Source: Calonectria ilicicola (Eukaryota > Ascomycota > Sordariomycetes > Hypocreales > Nectriaceae). Taken from it: a stretch of 64,000 nt of DNA. The translations under genes and the position numbers were made by a program. Of this stretch, positions 47,733-59,561 are shown in pieces (within the stretch, counting starts at the first letter, position 1; each line of letters opens with the position of its first letter). The notes under the pieces are model-generated. The model was not told the DNA's origin. It was given only the letters and a program-made list of their open reading frames with translations, and did no database searches. The DNA lies in NCBI GenBank assembly GCA_020809705.1, contig CP085829.1, positions 4,588,001 through 4,652,000 on the forward strand. Reading direction: 5' to 3'.

Positions 47733-48407
47733 GGCTAATGCGCTCGTCGAAATTACCCCCTCGTTCGTATAAGAAAGCAGGAGACTGTGGAATCTAGGCT
47801 GGGCATATCGATCGAGTCGGGTTGCGGGAATGGGTGTCTCGCAGTGTCCCAGACCAAACTGTTGTTGACAGGGCTTTGTCGAGACGCGGCTGCGGACTGA
47901 GGGGTGCGTTGGGGCTGGATGCGCAAAGTCACCAAACGTGAGGCAATTGCAGGCTTGGGCGCAGAGGGCCTGGCCGTGGCGCGCGACGTGAACTTGGGAG
48001 TTTCGCCAGTAGCTGGAGCGATGGTGGCAAGAACGCCGCTGCCGAACCACGATGAAGTCGCGTTTATCGCATGAGGTGTCAACCAACCGTCGCGGCCATC
48101 ACAGTGCGACCTTGTTGGCGTTTCACGCAATTTACCCAAAGGAGCCGTAGCGCCAGCTGAAAGTGTGTGGGGCACTCCCGTCGCGACAAGCTCATGTTGG
48201 CGCCTCAGGCATCAACGCAATCACCAATTGCTCAATCGTCAATGGCCCGGTTGATCGTGAGCTTCAAGTTTAAAGCCCGGCCGCCGGAACAGATACCGCC
48301 ACCCCAACAGCCGCGAGTGCCAGGTCTACCGTGACCAATTCGACTCCTCGACCGACGAACCACCCCATTGCACAACTCAAGTCTGCCTAGGCAGCACCAT
48401 CGCGACC
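47733..48407. promoter_or_regulatory. Divergent promoter of SAS3 and complex I MWFE gene
   Basis: 675-bp head-to-head spacer. No TATA-like element is obvious, and open frames that extend upstream of SAS3 in this spacer carry no conserved domain. Confidence 0.5.
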
Positions 48408-48892
48408 ATGCCCGTTCCTTTCGAAGCCCTCCTCCCTTACGCCATCATGACCGGCGTACGTCTTGACATGGATACTGAGGTTGTCTGACATGAGCTCACA
48501 CATTGTAGATGTTTGCCGTCTCTGGTACCGGTCTAGCCGTTATCAAGACCTGGCAGAACGAGGGAAAGCGACCACGCTACTCTGTTGACCAGTGGGACAA
48601 GGTATGTTGAGGGTTGAGTATCTTTGATTTGTTTCCAATGCTAATTGCCATAATAGCAAAGTACGATTTAACCTACGGCGAAAACCCGAAATTTTTTATA
48701 CAAGTGCTGACCAAACCTAGTGATGGAGCGTGATCGCCGCCTCACTGGATCCCTACGAGGACAAACGGATAAAGCAGAGGCACCACCAGGATTCGAGTTG
48801 AACAACCCATGGAAGGTAAAGTTTACCAAATTTGCGAGACGAGAGCACAGCAAACTGACCCTACCTTATAGTTGGAGACACGGTTTGCTTGA
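48408..48892 (+). CDS. NDUFA1: Complex I MWFE subunit (NDUFA1 homologue)
   Basis: Small single-span accessory subunit of mitochondrial NADH:ubiquinone oxidoreductase. Five exons: 48408-48455, 48509-48601, 48657-48660 (4 nt), 48721-48815 and 48872-48892; 86 residues. One N-terminal membrane segment (YAIMTGMFAVSGTGLAVI) is followed by WQNEGKRPRYSVDQWDKQMM and ERDRRLTG, which parallels NGGK ... HWSLMERDRRISG of animal MWFE. The tail RGQTDKAEAPPGFELNNPWK is typical of fungi. Without the 4-nt exon the frame meets a stop immediately, whereas with it the conserved QMMERDRR is restored; both flanking introns have normal signals (GTATGT ... CTAAT ... TAG and GTACGA ... TAG). Confidence 0.88.
48657..48660 (+). 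other. 4-nt microexon of the MWFE gene
   Basis: The four bases CAAA lie between an AG acceptor (TAATAG) and a GT donor (GTACGA). Joining them to AAG upstream and TGATGGAGCG downstream gives K-Q-M-M-E-R in frame. Confidence 0.78.
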
Positions 48893-49110
48893 GGAACTAA
48901 ACGCCTCGATTCGACCTCGTCTTCGAAAGTGCCGCATGCAGTCACATGTCGCAAGTGTACATATTAGAATCAATGAGCATCAAAGACGTCAAGGCTTTAG
49001 GACTGGAAAGAAAGAACCAAATTATCACTTGATTTAATGTGCCCCCTTCTATGACATGTACGCCTACGAAAACAATAAAAGTAAGCCAAACTTTGGAGCA
49101 GACATGTGAT

Positions 49111-50286
49111 TTATATTGTTATTTCGGCCTTGTTCTTATTCAATGTCTCCAAGAGTGTGCAAGCTTGGCACATGCCCTGGCTTGACATATATCCGCACTT
49201 GATGCATTTACCCAGGGTTTGTAGTGGTCCTGGCGCTGCCTCCTTTTGACGCCGGGTGCGAATGGGTAACGCAACTGATTGTTCTTCGACCTTGGGAGCT
49301 CCATTTGAGGTGATTTCGGTTTCAAGCGGGTTAGGCTCTGTCTGCTTTTTCAGGCTGGCTTCCACCTGGGCCATTTCATTTCCAGACGTACGGCCGTTTG
49401 CAGATCCGCAGCCTCCAATTCCTTCCCCTTCATCACAAGCACATGCCGCTTGGCCCTTGTCCGGCGTTAGTCGGGCCATGTCTTCGCCGCTTCGGACAAT
49501 GTCCAGAATAGCGCTTGGCCGAACCTTTTCCAGATTCTTAATGAGTCCTCGTGCCGTTCCTCGGAATGCTTCGGGGCTATAAATGCACTCTGTGCTGAAG
49601 TAGTCAAGTTTCTTGTGGTGGGCGTATAACACAATCTCCTTTTCGTAGGCATACTTGAGGGGCTTGCTTCTCTTGACGTCGCTGGTTGAATCGCCCGTAA
49701 CAATACTTGTGCTTCGGGCCAGTCGAGGCAGGTCTCCACGCAGTAGATTCATTAGCACCGTCTCTGCAACATCATCGGCGTTGTGACCCGTCACGACATG
49801 CTGAATCTCCAACTTTTTGGCACCTCGATCCAAGGCCTGCCGTCGAAAAACGCCGCAATAAGTGCAGTTTCCTTTTTTGCCAATAGTCTCGACCACTTGG
49901 TCCATGGTCCATCCGTATAATTCGTCGTAGCCGACAATCTCCAGGGGCATGTCGTATTGGACAGCGTTTCGCTTCACAGTCTCTAGAGAGTCATCTCGAT
50001 ACCCTTTGATTCCCTCATCCACACTCAAAAGGACCAAATTCAGCCCGTATCCGTGGCGTTCGTTAAGAGTCTTCATGACAGATGCCAACACAGTTGAATC
50101 CTTGCCACCCGACGCTCCGATAGCGATTTTTTCACCGGGATAAAAAAGTTGAGACGATGTAATGGTATGATGAACCTCGTCTTCGAAAACTCTAATGAAG
50201 CAGTCCCGGCATAACTTGTGGTGGTTCTTGGGCCGCTTGACAACGGCCCTGTTCTTCTCGCATCGCATGCAAGTGGTAGGCGGCAT
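49111..50286 (-). CDS. NCS6: NCS6/CTU1, cytoplasmic tRNA 2-thiolation enzyme
   Basis: With Ncs2, thiolates wobble uridine 34 of tRNA-Lys, -Glu and -Gln after Urm1-dependent sulfur transfer. Intronless, 391 residues, the usual length. Seen: N-terminal zinc-binding Cys pairs (CMRCEKN ... CRDC), the PP-loop GASGGKDST at about 57-65, a central [16 protein letters not shown], the [19 protein letters not shown] motif, and a C-terminal zinc finger ([16 protein letters not shown]). The segment between the last two is variable. It lies head to head with the eL8 gene and tail to tail with the MWFE gene. Confidence 0.96.
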   Translation of the reverse strand: MPPTTCMRCEKNRAVVKRPKNHHKLCRDCFIRVFEDEVHHTITSSQLFYPGEKIAIGASGGKDSTVLASVMKTLNERHGYGLNLVLLSVDEGIKGYRDDSLETVKRNAVQYDMPLEIVGYDELYGWTMDQVVETIGKKGNCTYCGVFRRQALDRGAKKLEIQHVVTGHNADDVAETVLMNLLRGDLPRLARSTSIVTGDSTSDVKRSKPLKYAYEKEIVLYAHHKKLDYFSTECIYSPEAFRGTARGLIKNLEKVRPSAILDIVRSGEDMARLTPDKGQAACACDEGEGIGGCGSANGRTSGNEMAQVEASLKKQTEPNPLETEITSNGAPKVEEQSVALPIRTRRQKEAAPGPLQTLGKCIKCGYMSSQGMCQACTLLETLNKNKAEITI

Positions 50287-50704
50287 CTTGTGAGTCTGTA
50301 ATGCACTATTGGCCCAGGTCAGAACAGAGACAAGGCTCTTTTCTTGTTAAAAACAGATGGCTCGGAGAACCTGGTCTAGGGGGTGTTTATGGGAGCCCAG
50401 GCAGAACTCTAGGAGTTCAATCTTTTTTTTTTTTTTTTATTACAGTACTTTTGAGAGCCCGCTGCCATTACTCATACCCAAACATTTCCTAGGTTTGCCG
50501 AAGCAAAGCCATCAATCCACTTGAGCATGCATCACGTGCTCTCCGCGCCACGCACCAGCCACACCCATTGCGGGGCAGGGCAGTGGACCGCTCCTGCCCT
50601 AATGGACCACCGAAATCTTTCTTCCAATTTTTTTTATTTTACCTGGCCTGTCACGCATCTCAGACTTAGCTCTTCAACCCACGAGCATTCACCCAAAGTT
50701 CAAA
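50287..50704. promoter_or_regulatory. Divergent promoter of NCS6 and eL8 genes
   Basis: 418-bp spacer between two translation-related genes. It contains a 16-T tract at 50423-50438, a TTAGGG-like hexamer on the minus strand near 50597 (CCCTAA on plus) and CT-rich sequence before the eL8 start. Poly(dA:dT) tracts commonly exclude nucleosomes in ribosomal-protein promoters; their function here is inferred. Confidence 0.55.
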
Positions 50705-51845
50705 ATGGTAAGTCCAACATGACCTGGACTCTAATGGCCACAGTTTTGTGAGTCAAGAGCGCTTCTGCGCAATTGAACAACAGTGTTGCTTGCGACCTGT
50801 TGGATTCCGCCGGTCGTCCATTATGGACGCTGGTGAAGACATGGCTGGAGATGTATGAAGTGCGCAGAAATGCCACGACATACTCTCGTTAGAGTTCAGA
50901 AGACCCTTTGGCTTGAACGCCTTGCTGATGTCTTCTTCTCAATGACAGCCTCCCAAGTCCGGCAAGAAGGTCGCCCCCGCCCCCTTCCCTCAGGGAAAGG
51001 CTGGCAAGAAGGCCCCCAAGGTAAGCAAAAAGTTCTCCCCTCCTCGCCAGCCAACCTAGGTGGCTAATCGTCTATCAGAACCCTCTCCTTGAGAAGCGAC
51101 CCCGAAACTACGGTATCGGCCAGGACATCCAGCCCAAGCGCAATGTGTCCCGCATGGTTAAGTGGCCCGAGTACGTCCGCCTCCAGCGACAGAAGAAGAT
51201 CCTTCAGATGCGCCTGAAGGTTCCCCCGGCTCTCGCCCAGTTCCAGCACGTCCTCGACCGCAACACTGCTGCCCAGGCTTTCAAGCTCCTCAACAAGTAC
51301 CGACCTGAGACTAAGGTCGAGAAGAAGGAGCGTCTCCTCCAGGAGGCTACCGCCGTCAAGGAGGGCAAGAAGAAGGAGGATGTCTCCAAGAAGCCCTACA
51401 CCGTCAAGTATGGTCTCAACCACGTTGTCGGCCTGATTGAGAACAAGAAGGCTTCCCTCGTCCTCATCCCCAACGACGTTGACCCCATTGAGCTCGTCGT
51501 CTTCCTCCCCTCTCTTTGCAAGAAGATGGGTGTCCCCTACGCCATTGTCAAGGGCAAGGCCCGTCTCGGCACTGTCGTCCACAAGAAGGTAAATTCAACA
51601 TCATCTCCAAATACATTTAAACACCTAGCTAATATGTTCCAAAGACCGCTGCCGTCCTCGCCATCACTGAGGTCCGCTCTGAGGACAAGACTGAGCTCTC
51701 CAAGCTCGTCTCTGCCATCAAGGATGGATACCAGGAGAAGCACGAGCAGGCTCGCCGACAGTGGGGTGGTGGTATCATGGGTGAGAAGGCCAACAAGCGA
51801 ACTGAGAAGAAGCAGAAGGCTCTTGAGGCCGCTACCAAGATCTAA
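50705..51845 (+). CDS. RPL8: 60S ribosomal protein eL8 (L8/L7a)
   Basis: Large-subunit ribosomal protein of the L7Ae family. Four exons: 50705-50707 (the start codon only), 50949-51020, 51079-51588 and 51645-51845; 261 residues, as expected. Seen: an N-terminal basic extension (PPKSGKK), [20 protein letters not shown], the L7Ae core [20 protein letters not shown] and a Lys-rich C-terminus. The 241-nt first intron directly after ATG (ATG|GTAAGT) is the longest in the gene. The first-exon call rests on the good donor and on CCT CCC AAG at the second exon, which restores MPPKSGKK. Confidence 0.94.
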
Positions 51846-52933
51846 GCTGTCTGTCTTATACCCTCACAATGCATTGCGATTATGGGATCAACGGTGTTGC
51901 ACGGTTCAGGGCATGGAAAATGAATGAATTTTTCTCGGGTTACGTTTTATCCCATCCATCGCAGTGACATGTGGGACCTGGGCTCGACCCTCCCACACAA
52001 TAGACGATGAGCTTGTTCTTAAAGTGAAGCGTATGCTGTGATGTTAATGAGTTGTCTACATAAATGTGACGAGTCCTTGTAGTTTGGACTATCACTTATT
52101 CTATCCCATTGCCAAGCACTTTGTACGTACCACCATTGCAAAAGGCTATGCAAGTATGAGACACTATAAGCCCTTGGCACCCGAAAGGCCACGAAATTCT
52201 GATGTAATCCAGTACTGCGGCATACCATGCTCGATTCACAACCTTGCCTGGTAGTCCGGCCCATTGAAACGAAGCGAAAGTCTCTCATCAAATGTCGACT
52301 TGGTCTTTTTTTTTTCTCTCTAGCTCGCGAGTGACAGAAGATATTTTACTAGGAGTGATGATTTCCACAAAATGCGGTCCTAACGACTTTTGTCTGATTT
52401 ACGAACAAATTTACCCATTATGCAAATTTAGGGTTACGTTATATACCATTATGATGAAAGAAACCATTTCTCGTCTTGACTCACTTCTTCACGATGTTAG
52501 CAAACAGCCAGCCCATGGATTCATTTGTCAAGGCAAACATAAGCCCGGTATGCGATATAGCTTTCAACCGATAGAACGGACAAGCAGTGGAAGGAAATAA
52601 ACTGCTCATCGAAAGAAGAAAAAAAAAATAGAACCAAACAATATTCAATATGGCCTTGATCCATCAAGCCATAATACTTAAGAGAGGTCGTTCCACTTTG
52701 TAAACTGCATTTATAAGAATCGAGGTTACCGAAATGGCCATTATGACATCAATCTAATTCTATGGAAACACCCGAGTCAGATTGACGAATATCACGCCCT
52801 TGGTCCTCCTTGTTCTTCGCTTTGAAAGTAAGTGTTCATCATGTTGCCTTCGTTATTGAATTTAAAGCCTTCAGGTTGAATAGCCAATTATGGCTTCTCC
52901 AGATTGCCGAAGTTTGACATTGTGGCGGAATAT
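51846..52933. other. Convergent intergenic region
   Basis: 3' regions of the eL8 and NTF2 genes. AT-rich, with poly(A) and poly(T) runs, and no gene recognised. Confidence 0.6.
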
Positions 52934-53623
52934 TTACTGGAGGGGTGGGAAGAACAGCTTGAAGATGTCGTTGAAGACAAACCATTGTCCGTCAGGGCCC
53001 TGCAGCAGCTGGAATGTCTGGCCGAAGTTGAACTTGTTCTGGCCGTTATCAACCTAAGCATCGTTAGTTAGCAACACCCCATTAGTCAAGTTTCCAGGTG
53101 ACATACAGCAATAATTCCAGTAACCTGGATCAGAACTCCGCCGGTGCCATTTGGCTGGGCATCCTTCGTTGTGATCTCGTGTTGGACGTTCTCGAAGGGC
53201 AAAGTCTGTCGAAAACGGCTGTTAGCAAGGACCCACTAACCAGGGGAAAAAACGCTGGTCCTACGGTCAACTTCTCCAAGATATCCTTAGCACCAAGAAT
53301 GGAGGTGCTCTCCCAGGTCAGCATAGACTGGTCGCGCTTTTATATCAGTTAGCTATGGCTATTCTGGGTGACAAAGTTTCGATCGCTCAGAAACGCTTAC
53401 GTAAAGGGGTGCGAGGCCAGCACGGTTGCTGTCGAATGTCTGGTAGTAGAAGGGGATGAACTGGTCTAGTGAAAGAACGTGTTAAATTGTTTGTTCGAGA
53501 AATCGTATCATAGCGGTAGCTTGATTAACGCACCAGCAACACCCTGGAAGTCAGCGCCTTGAGAATGCGCGGTTAGTTTTTGCGTAATGTTGGTCAGGGA
53601 GAGGATTCCGACTAACTAGCCAT
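52934..53623 (-). CDS. NTF2: NTF2, nuclear transport factor 2
   Basis: Dimeric carrier that returns RanGDP to the nucleus through FG nucleoporins. Six exons on the minus strand: 53623-53617, 53557-53534, 53465-53401, 53336-53265, 53205-53107 and 53053-52934; 128 residues. Assembled protein: N-terminal DFQGVADQFIPFYYQTFD, then APLYRDQSMLTWES, LPFENVQHEITTKDAQP, VTGIIAVDNGQNKFNFGQTF and a C-terminal FNDIFKLF, all hallmark segments of the family. The first exon is only 7 nt (ATG GCT A). Five introns in 129 codons make this one of the densest genes here. Every intron shows a GT donor and an AG acceptor. Confidence 0.95.
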
Positions 53624-54525
53624 CTTGACGGTATTTGGAGCCGATCTGGCGAAGAAATGTGCTAAGTGTTGGTTTGAAGGCACAAAAGCTAAAAACAAGA
53701 CGAGTCTCTGGACCTGAAATCAGACAATCGCAAAGTCAAGCCAAGGAGGAAAATAATTGCAGCTGAGCAAAGATGGTGGATGGTGGGGGAGGGGAGAGGA
53801 GGGGCACAGTGCATATTAAGTGCGCATGTCAGGCAGGCGGGGTTGAATTGCACCTCATCGCTGCGGTGTGTGTGCGATGCGTAGCGCCCAACGCCACGTC
53901 GCTGCTCGGGAAATGAAGCAATCATACAGTACGACCCGCTACTTGAATAAATGGCGGGATATGCGCCCGTTTAAACAGATATGCCCCGCTAAAACCAGGC
54001 ACCTGCGCAATTACCCGAGTTCGGTGCCTGGCTTAAAATTGGCTGGTGGCAGCTTGAGCTCCCGAAAATCTTTTTCCTCAACGCCCAGCCAAACCAGGCG
54101 AAAATGCAAGGCCTGACGAGACCCTCAACGCGAGCCTAACATCCGGCTCGCCGTGTTGGGCTGAGCTGGGCTCTACTGCTATCCCCACTGACGCATCCCA
54201 ATTGCTGTCTTTTCTCATGCTGCAAAATTTATCTGTACAACGCAGAATGGCGCTCCCCAAAACGCGAGGGATCCAGTAAGGTACGTTACACACCACGTCC
54301 AATCATTGTTTGCCTCTTGTCTCCCAAAGCACCACGAGAACATGCCTCAATGCCTACATGATGATTCTGCTTATTAAGAACGGCCAACTGAACTATATTG
54401 TTGATACCAATTTTACCAAGCTTACTGTCTGATTCATTCCCTTGCACACAACTCGCACATTGATTCCCAATCTGCAAGGAAGCAGCTGCTAACACAGCCA
54501 AAACAGTCTAGGTCACGCATGATGA
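53624..54525. other. Intergenic
   Basis: NTF2 upstream region and 3' region of the serine hydrolase gene. No gene recognised. Confidence 0.6.
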
Positions 54526-56277
54526 TTACTCTGCAACACGCTTAAACTCGACAACGCCTTCGTACATCTGACTCATAACGGCCCACCACTCAATAACGAG
54601 TGCGCTTGGCTTCCCTTCCGGCCCAATCTTGAATTCGGCCTTTTGGAATTCCCTAAAGTACTTAACTGGGTTTTTCACATCTTGCTCCAGATACAGGATC
54701 CACCAGCTTCCACTCACGTGGTGCATTCGGAACCTGTAAGGCCAAGTACTATCTGGTCGATCCGCCACCAGAATCTTCTCATTGGGCTTTTTTGGATGAG
54801 GCTCGACGCGGAACGTAATGCTCTTGTAACCTGGATCGTAGTATGTGCCTGCAAGCTCTTCAATACTCACCGGTGACTGCAAAGGTTGCTCAGGTCGGTT
54901 AGGATAGAGGGTTTCCAGTGCCGTTTCAAAAGCTGCAGTAAATTTGGCAGCAAGTCCATGCCATCTAGAGTTCGTAAGCCAGCTGTCCAAGACAGACGTG
55001 ATGTAATAAATAAGTGGATGACAACCTACTTGGCATTCATGTCAATTTGGTCTTCAGGGGCAATTCCAAGTTTCTTATGAACAAGCTCAAAGATCAGGAC
55101 GTCTTCAAGGGCGTTGGATGACAGGCATGTGTTTGCAAATGCCACAACCCCAAACTTGGCTTCAGGGAACCAGTAAGCTTGGCTCCCGTACGCATGCATC
55201 CCGCCGCCATGCGCATACATGACATGGCCTCGATAAAGGGTCCGATCCCAACCCAGTCCATACATGGATATGTCCTTTCCAGCATCTGGCATGGCATCCA
55301 CGATGCGTGGTGTGCGGATGTCCTTGTGGGCTTCTTCTGAGAAAGGCGCTGACTGGTGTATCAGGCACTTGATCCACTGAGCGAAATCCAAGGCATTGCT
55401 GAGAATGGCGCCTGCGCCGCTGCATTCGACCACGGGCATCCGCGGTATCTCAACATACTCCTTTTCCACATCATCCCAGCTGTATCCAGCGGCAAAGTGG
55501 TTGGGTGCAGCCAGCGCCGTGTCAATGTCAAAATACGTCGAGTTCATGCCCAGGGGCTCCCAGATGACCTCCTTCATGACATCACCCAAGGGCTTTCCCG
55601 TGAGTGTCTCAATTACATGCGAGAGCACCCCGTACATTTGATTGCAGTACTGCATCTTGGTTCGAGGCTCCGTCGTCATCTCCAGGTGGCGAAGGTTTCG
55701 CACAACATCCTTGACTGTCGCATAGCGCTTCTTCTTGCCGTCGGCTCCCGTAATTGGGCCGTCTTCATCGTTGACGTACCGAGATGAGGACTTGTCGTGC
55801 CGCGGAAGCCCTGTCCGGTGGCACACAGCGTCCTCGAGGGTGAGGTGCTCGGTGGCCCAGGCATCCTGGAGCACAAAGTCGTCCCGGATAATGGACGAGA
55901 TGGGCGTCGCCCACCCCTTTTCCAACTGGGGGTACTTTTTGGTGTCAATCAAGTGAGCAATAAGTGCTCCAGTAAAGGCCTTTGTCATTGAGCCCGCGTA
56001 CCAAGTAGTCTCGGCTGTTGCAGGCGTGTCCGGAAAAGTTGCAATGCCATATCCCTGTTTTGTCCTCTCCATATCAGCCAAAAGGGAAAACAAGCGGCCA
56101 CCGGACCAAAGGGCCACACACACACAAGGGACTTACCTCTGCAAATATTTTATCGTCGTCTATAACTGTAATTGACACCCCGGGGACCTTCCACTCGTCG
56201 AGCTTCTCCTTGACAAACTCGGAAAACCCGCCCGCCAGCGGGTTCCCGTTAGTTTCGGGTGTCAGTAACTCGCCCAT
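54526..56277 (-). CDS. Beta-lactamase-fold serine hydrolase
   Basis: Three exons on the minus strand: 56277-56137, 56054-55030 and 54964-54526 (introns of 82 and 65 nt); 534 residues. The class C beta-lactamase/penicillin-binding-protein fold is indicated by the SxxK motif GSMTK (Ser69, Lys72), a YxN motif YCN (Tyr183, Asn185) and a late HGGGMHAYGS in place of KTG. A separate C-terminal beta-rich domain (ELAGTYYDPGYKSITF ... WWILYLEQD) follows, as in D-aminopeptidase-like relatives. Such proteins hydrolyse or transfer acyl groups on peptides or esters; the substrate is unknown, and drug resistance should not be assumed. No signal peptide is evident, so a cytosolic location is likely. Confidence 0.85.
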
Positions 56278-57720
56278 GGTGAATTGGGCAATTGAAGCGA
56301 AAAAATCAAAACAAAAAAAAAACGGAAGAGGGGAAAGAGGGGGTGATGGTTACAATCGCGAATAATGAGATCGGGAGGATTTGTCTTGTAAACTGCAACT
56401 GTCAGACCACTTGATGCAGGTTGCCGTTGCTGTTCTACCCAACCCGGATCCAACAAAAAAAGGACTCCCATGCTCTCGTATTTATACCTCTGTTTATCTT
56501 TTCCCCCTCCTTCTCCGGGTACTAGGGACCCGAAAACGGGTTTCCTGCTTTTGTCTGACATTGATACGTTGTTGACTTACACATGCACAAACTGGGGCCA
56601 CTTCCGACAGCTCTCTCCCCTTGCTGCTGCTGCTGGTGTGTGTGGGGTCGTGTGGCCCAGTCGTAAGAGCAGTAGGTTAGCAGGAAGGCAGAGAGAATGC
56701 ATGGGCTCAGCATGCGGCGAAACCTACAGATACAACAACAGCTTTTTCGTAACCAGCGGCGTAAGAGTCAACTCGGCCTGCCACTTTAGGTTAGGGACTC
56801 GTCTTGGCTGAGTGGCTTCGGGGCTTAAGCTTAGGGGAGCTTTCTGTTGCAACCCTGCAAAAGATCCTCCCTACCCCCCCGTCTTACTTACTTGAATGGA
56901 TATGCGCGGCAGCCTGCGTGGCTTACATGGGATACAACGGCGGCTTGCAGACTCGGCGTGCAGAGTTGCGTTGCAGCTATAGGGCAAATGGGCCGTCATC
57001 GCTGTGCCAACATGCACGCGATGGCTGCAGGGAACGCGTGGAAACATTCTCATCATCATTTTTGTACATACGTATATCACAACTAGCTTGCATACACTAC
57101 GTAGACCCTGAAATCTTTTTTCTCTTGCGTTGACGCGGATTCTTCATTCAAGACGCTTCTGCCTAAGTCTGGCGTAATCGTTTTGTCGACTTCTAACTCA
57201 GCAACCTCACGAGACTTCACCAACTCAAACCGCCCCCACCCTACAGGGAAACGCCAACGCCCCGACCGAAACAAGAGTTCGCTTTGATTGAATCTCTAAG
57301 CCTCTAGTCTCCATTGTCTCCTTCGGCCAAAGGCACCTATTGCCGACACTTTCCACCCTGGGTCATGCCCATTTGTCCTCTTTTTTTGTGTTTTGCAAAA
57401 CATCTCGACGCTTCAGCTCACTAGCCGTGGTCTAAGACACGGATTTCATAAACAAACAACAGATGAGTCGGAAGCTCCAACAAAAAAAAAAGAAAAGTCT
57501 TTGTTAGCAATACAAGACAGCTTCCGTCATCTGAGTCTATACCAAGTCTGTTCATATCATTGATTTCTGTTTGTGACACCAGCCATCACCAATCATGTGA
57601 AGCAACAACTGCACTCTCAACAGAGTGCTTGATTTTGTTTTTGGGAGGTTATCCCCTGAAACCAGGACAACGGGCCCAGCAAAGGATACATAGCGATGCT
57701 TGAAACTAGGCGCTCTGGCC
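56278..57720. other. Intergenic
   Basis: Upstream region of the serine hydrolase gene and 3' region of the DUF7918-like gene. No gene recognised. A sequence around 56806 resembles a tRNA A box, but no B box follows. Confidence 0.6.
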
Positions 57721-59561
57721 TTAGAGCTCCTCTTCCTCGTCAAGCTTTGGCTTCAGGGCCTCAGTTGCAGGCTTGCTTGGTGGTGCGCCGCCAGACACAA
57801 CAGAATCCAGAGCAGCACTAAGGCTCTGGGTTGCTGCAAGGTTTGCGATCGCCGTCTGATCCATGCTTGGCCGCTGCCTCTTGAGTGGGCTTCCCACCAG
57901 CGAAGCATCAGGGACACTGTCGACTGCTGTATTCGTCAAGTTGCCCCCAAGGAATAGTCCGGTGCCAGAGCCAGAGTCGGATCCATCGTTGCCTTGTGAG
58001 GCCTCTGGTGTTGATTTGCTATCAGGGTCCGCCGAGTGTGCTCTCTTAAGCTATTTTTAGTTGTTAGTCATGATGTTCCTTTTAAATGTTCAATTGGACT
58101 TACGCGAATGCGGTTCACACCGTCAGCAAGCTCGCCTTGGAACTGGGCGTCCTCAGGGGCAACCTTTCCGCCAACATCCTTATCATCGGCATCGTCCATT
58201 TTGCCCAGGGCATCATCGTCGTCATCATCGTCGTCGTCGCTATCCTCAGCAATATTTCCGTTGCTCTTCTTTCTTGCCTTTCGTCGTCTGGCTGCCTCCG
58301 AGGTTTGGTCACGGAATGTAGAAAACCCAACAGTTCCACCTGCCTTGAGGGGGCCGAGGTTGGAAAAGTCGAGCTGCCCTGATCGTCGCTTGGCAGAGCC
58401 GGGCGTCGTGGGGGTGTTCTTTGATGATTGCAAAACGCCGATTTTTTGAAGTTGGCCTGGATTATGTAGGTTAGCTAACTGATAACACCGAGTCTTCACG
58501 TATCAAGTTGAAAACTTACGCTCGCCACGGTAAAAGAAGGTAAAGACAGCGTATGGCTTGTCTGGCCCATCAATTCCGGTAACTGTCTGTGTACTGATGG
58601 TCTTGGGATCCAAAGTCTTTGGCTTAGCAAAGCTGGTCGTGTGCTCGACATCGGCGTCGAGGCCGTTGCCCTTGTTGCCGTTCAAGTCGTCTTCATCACC
58701 GTCGTGGGCGTCAAATTGAGGCGAGTATTCACCCTTCTTGATTTCACCAGAGGCCAAGACTCGGAACATGGCTACCTTGATCTGACCAGTGGCCTCCGGA
58801 GGTTCGTCGTCGTCATCTGACCAAGAATCGGACTCGTCATTAACAACCTCAACAGGCGACTTGTCATCAGCACCATAGCGCATTGTGTCTCGCTGGGCCT
58901 TGGAGCTTCCTTCGGCACTCCCGACGGCATTACCCTCGAGAATCGAGTTTTGTCGTCGTCGGCGTCTCTCAAATTTTTGGCGACGCTTCTCCAGCTTTTC
59001 GGCAGCATCATGACCTTGGAGGTCAAGTCCATTCAGCCATCGTTCAAGACCAACCTCGCGGAACAAGAATTCTCGCTCAGCCAGGCCACCGCCCTCAGCA
59101 TCGGGGACTTGGACCCAGCGGCTGTTAACCCATGTTTCCTCGCCTGGCCGTAACAGAGTAGCAACTTCCTCCTTGGCTCGGCCGTCAAAGTAGATGTAAG
59201 CGGCAATGGTCTCGTTTTCGGAGTTTGTCATGGGGATATAGGGATTCACAACGCCAGAGTATTTTCCGCGCTCGCCGTGAGAGCCCGGGTGAACGCCACC
59301 GACGAACTGCGGCTTCGGGTAGGGGTTGGCATCGCTGGGCTTCGGGGTCGAGTAGGGGATGGGCAAGCCCGGAGTGAGGAGAGTGATGGAGATGGCAAAC
59401 TTGGCGGGCTCAGGCTTGTTGGACTCGGGAGTCAAGCCAGGCTGAGGCACTGGAATGTAGGTGCTGATTCGCGAAAGACGAGACTGCTTCTGCATGCCGT
59501 GCTCGGGCAGCGGGGCTCCATTTGCATGGATGCTGACCGCAATGCCCTTGAAGCAGGGCAT
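57721..59561 (-). CDS. Probable DUF7918 protein, nuclear-type acidic/basic tail
   Basis: Three exons on the minus strand: 59561-58520, 58456-58104 and 58050-57721 (introns of 63 and 53 nt); 574 residues. The first 200 residues (MPCFKGIAVSIHANG ... SENETIAAYIYFDGRAKEEV ... WVQVPDAEGGGLAEREFLFREV) form a beta-rich region that resembles the DUF7918 domain of fungal proteins. A basic coiled segment (RRQKFERRRRRQNS), acidic runs and a second basic stretch (RRRKARKKSN) before Asp-rich sequence suggest a nuclear protein. A second conserved piece, YAVFTFFYRGERQLQKIGVL, bridges the first intron. No catalytic motif is seen. The family name is from memory and needs a profile search; function is unknown. 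Confidence 0.68.

Noticed and set aside
51064..51582. 172-codon minus-strand frame across the eL8 gene
   Set aside because: It is the antisense of a highly expressed, codon-biased ribosomal-protein exon and contains only Leu/Gly/Asp-rich low-complexity sequence.
54526..56277. Antibiotic-resistance beta-lactamase
   Set aside because: The fold is shared, but the KTG position is replaced by an HGG-type motif and there is an extra C-terminal domain, as in fungal esterase/peptidase relatives.
56804..56890. tRNA-like A-box sequence (TGGCTGAGTGG)
   Set aside because: There is no B box (GGTTCRANNCC) at the right distance and no acceptor-stem pairing.
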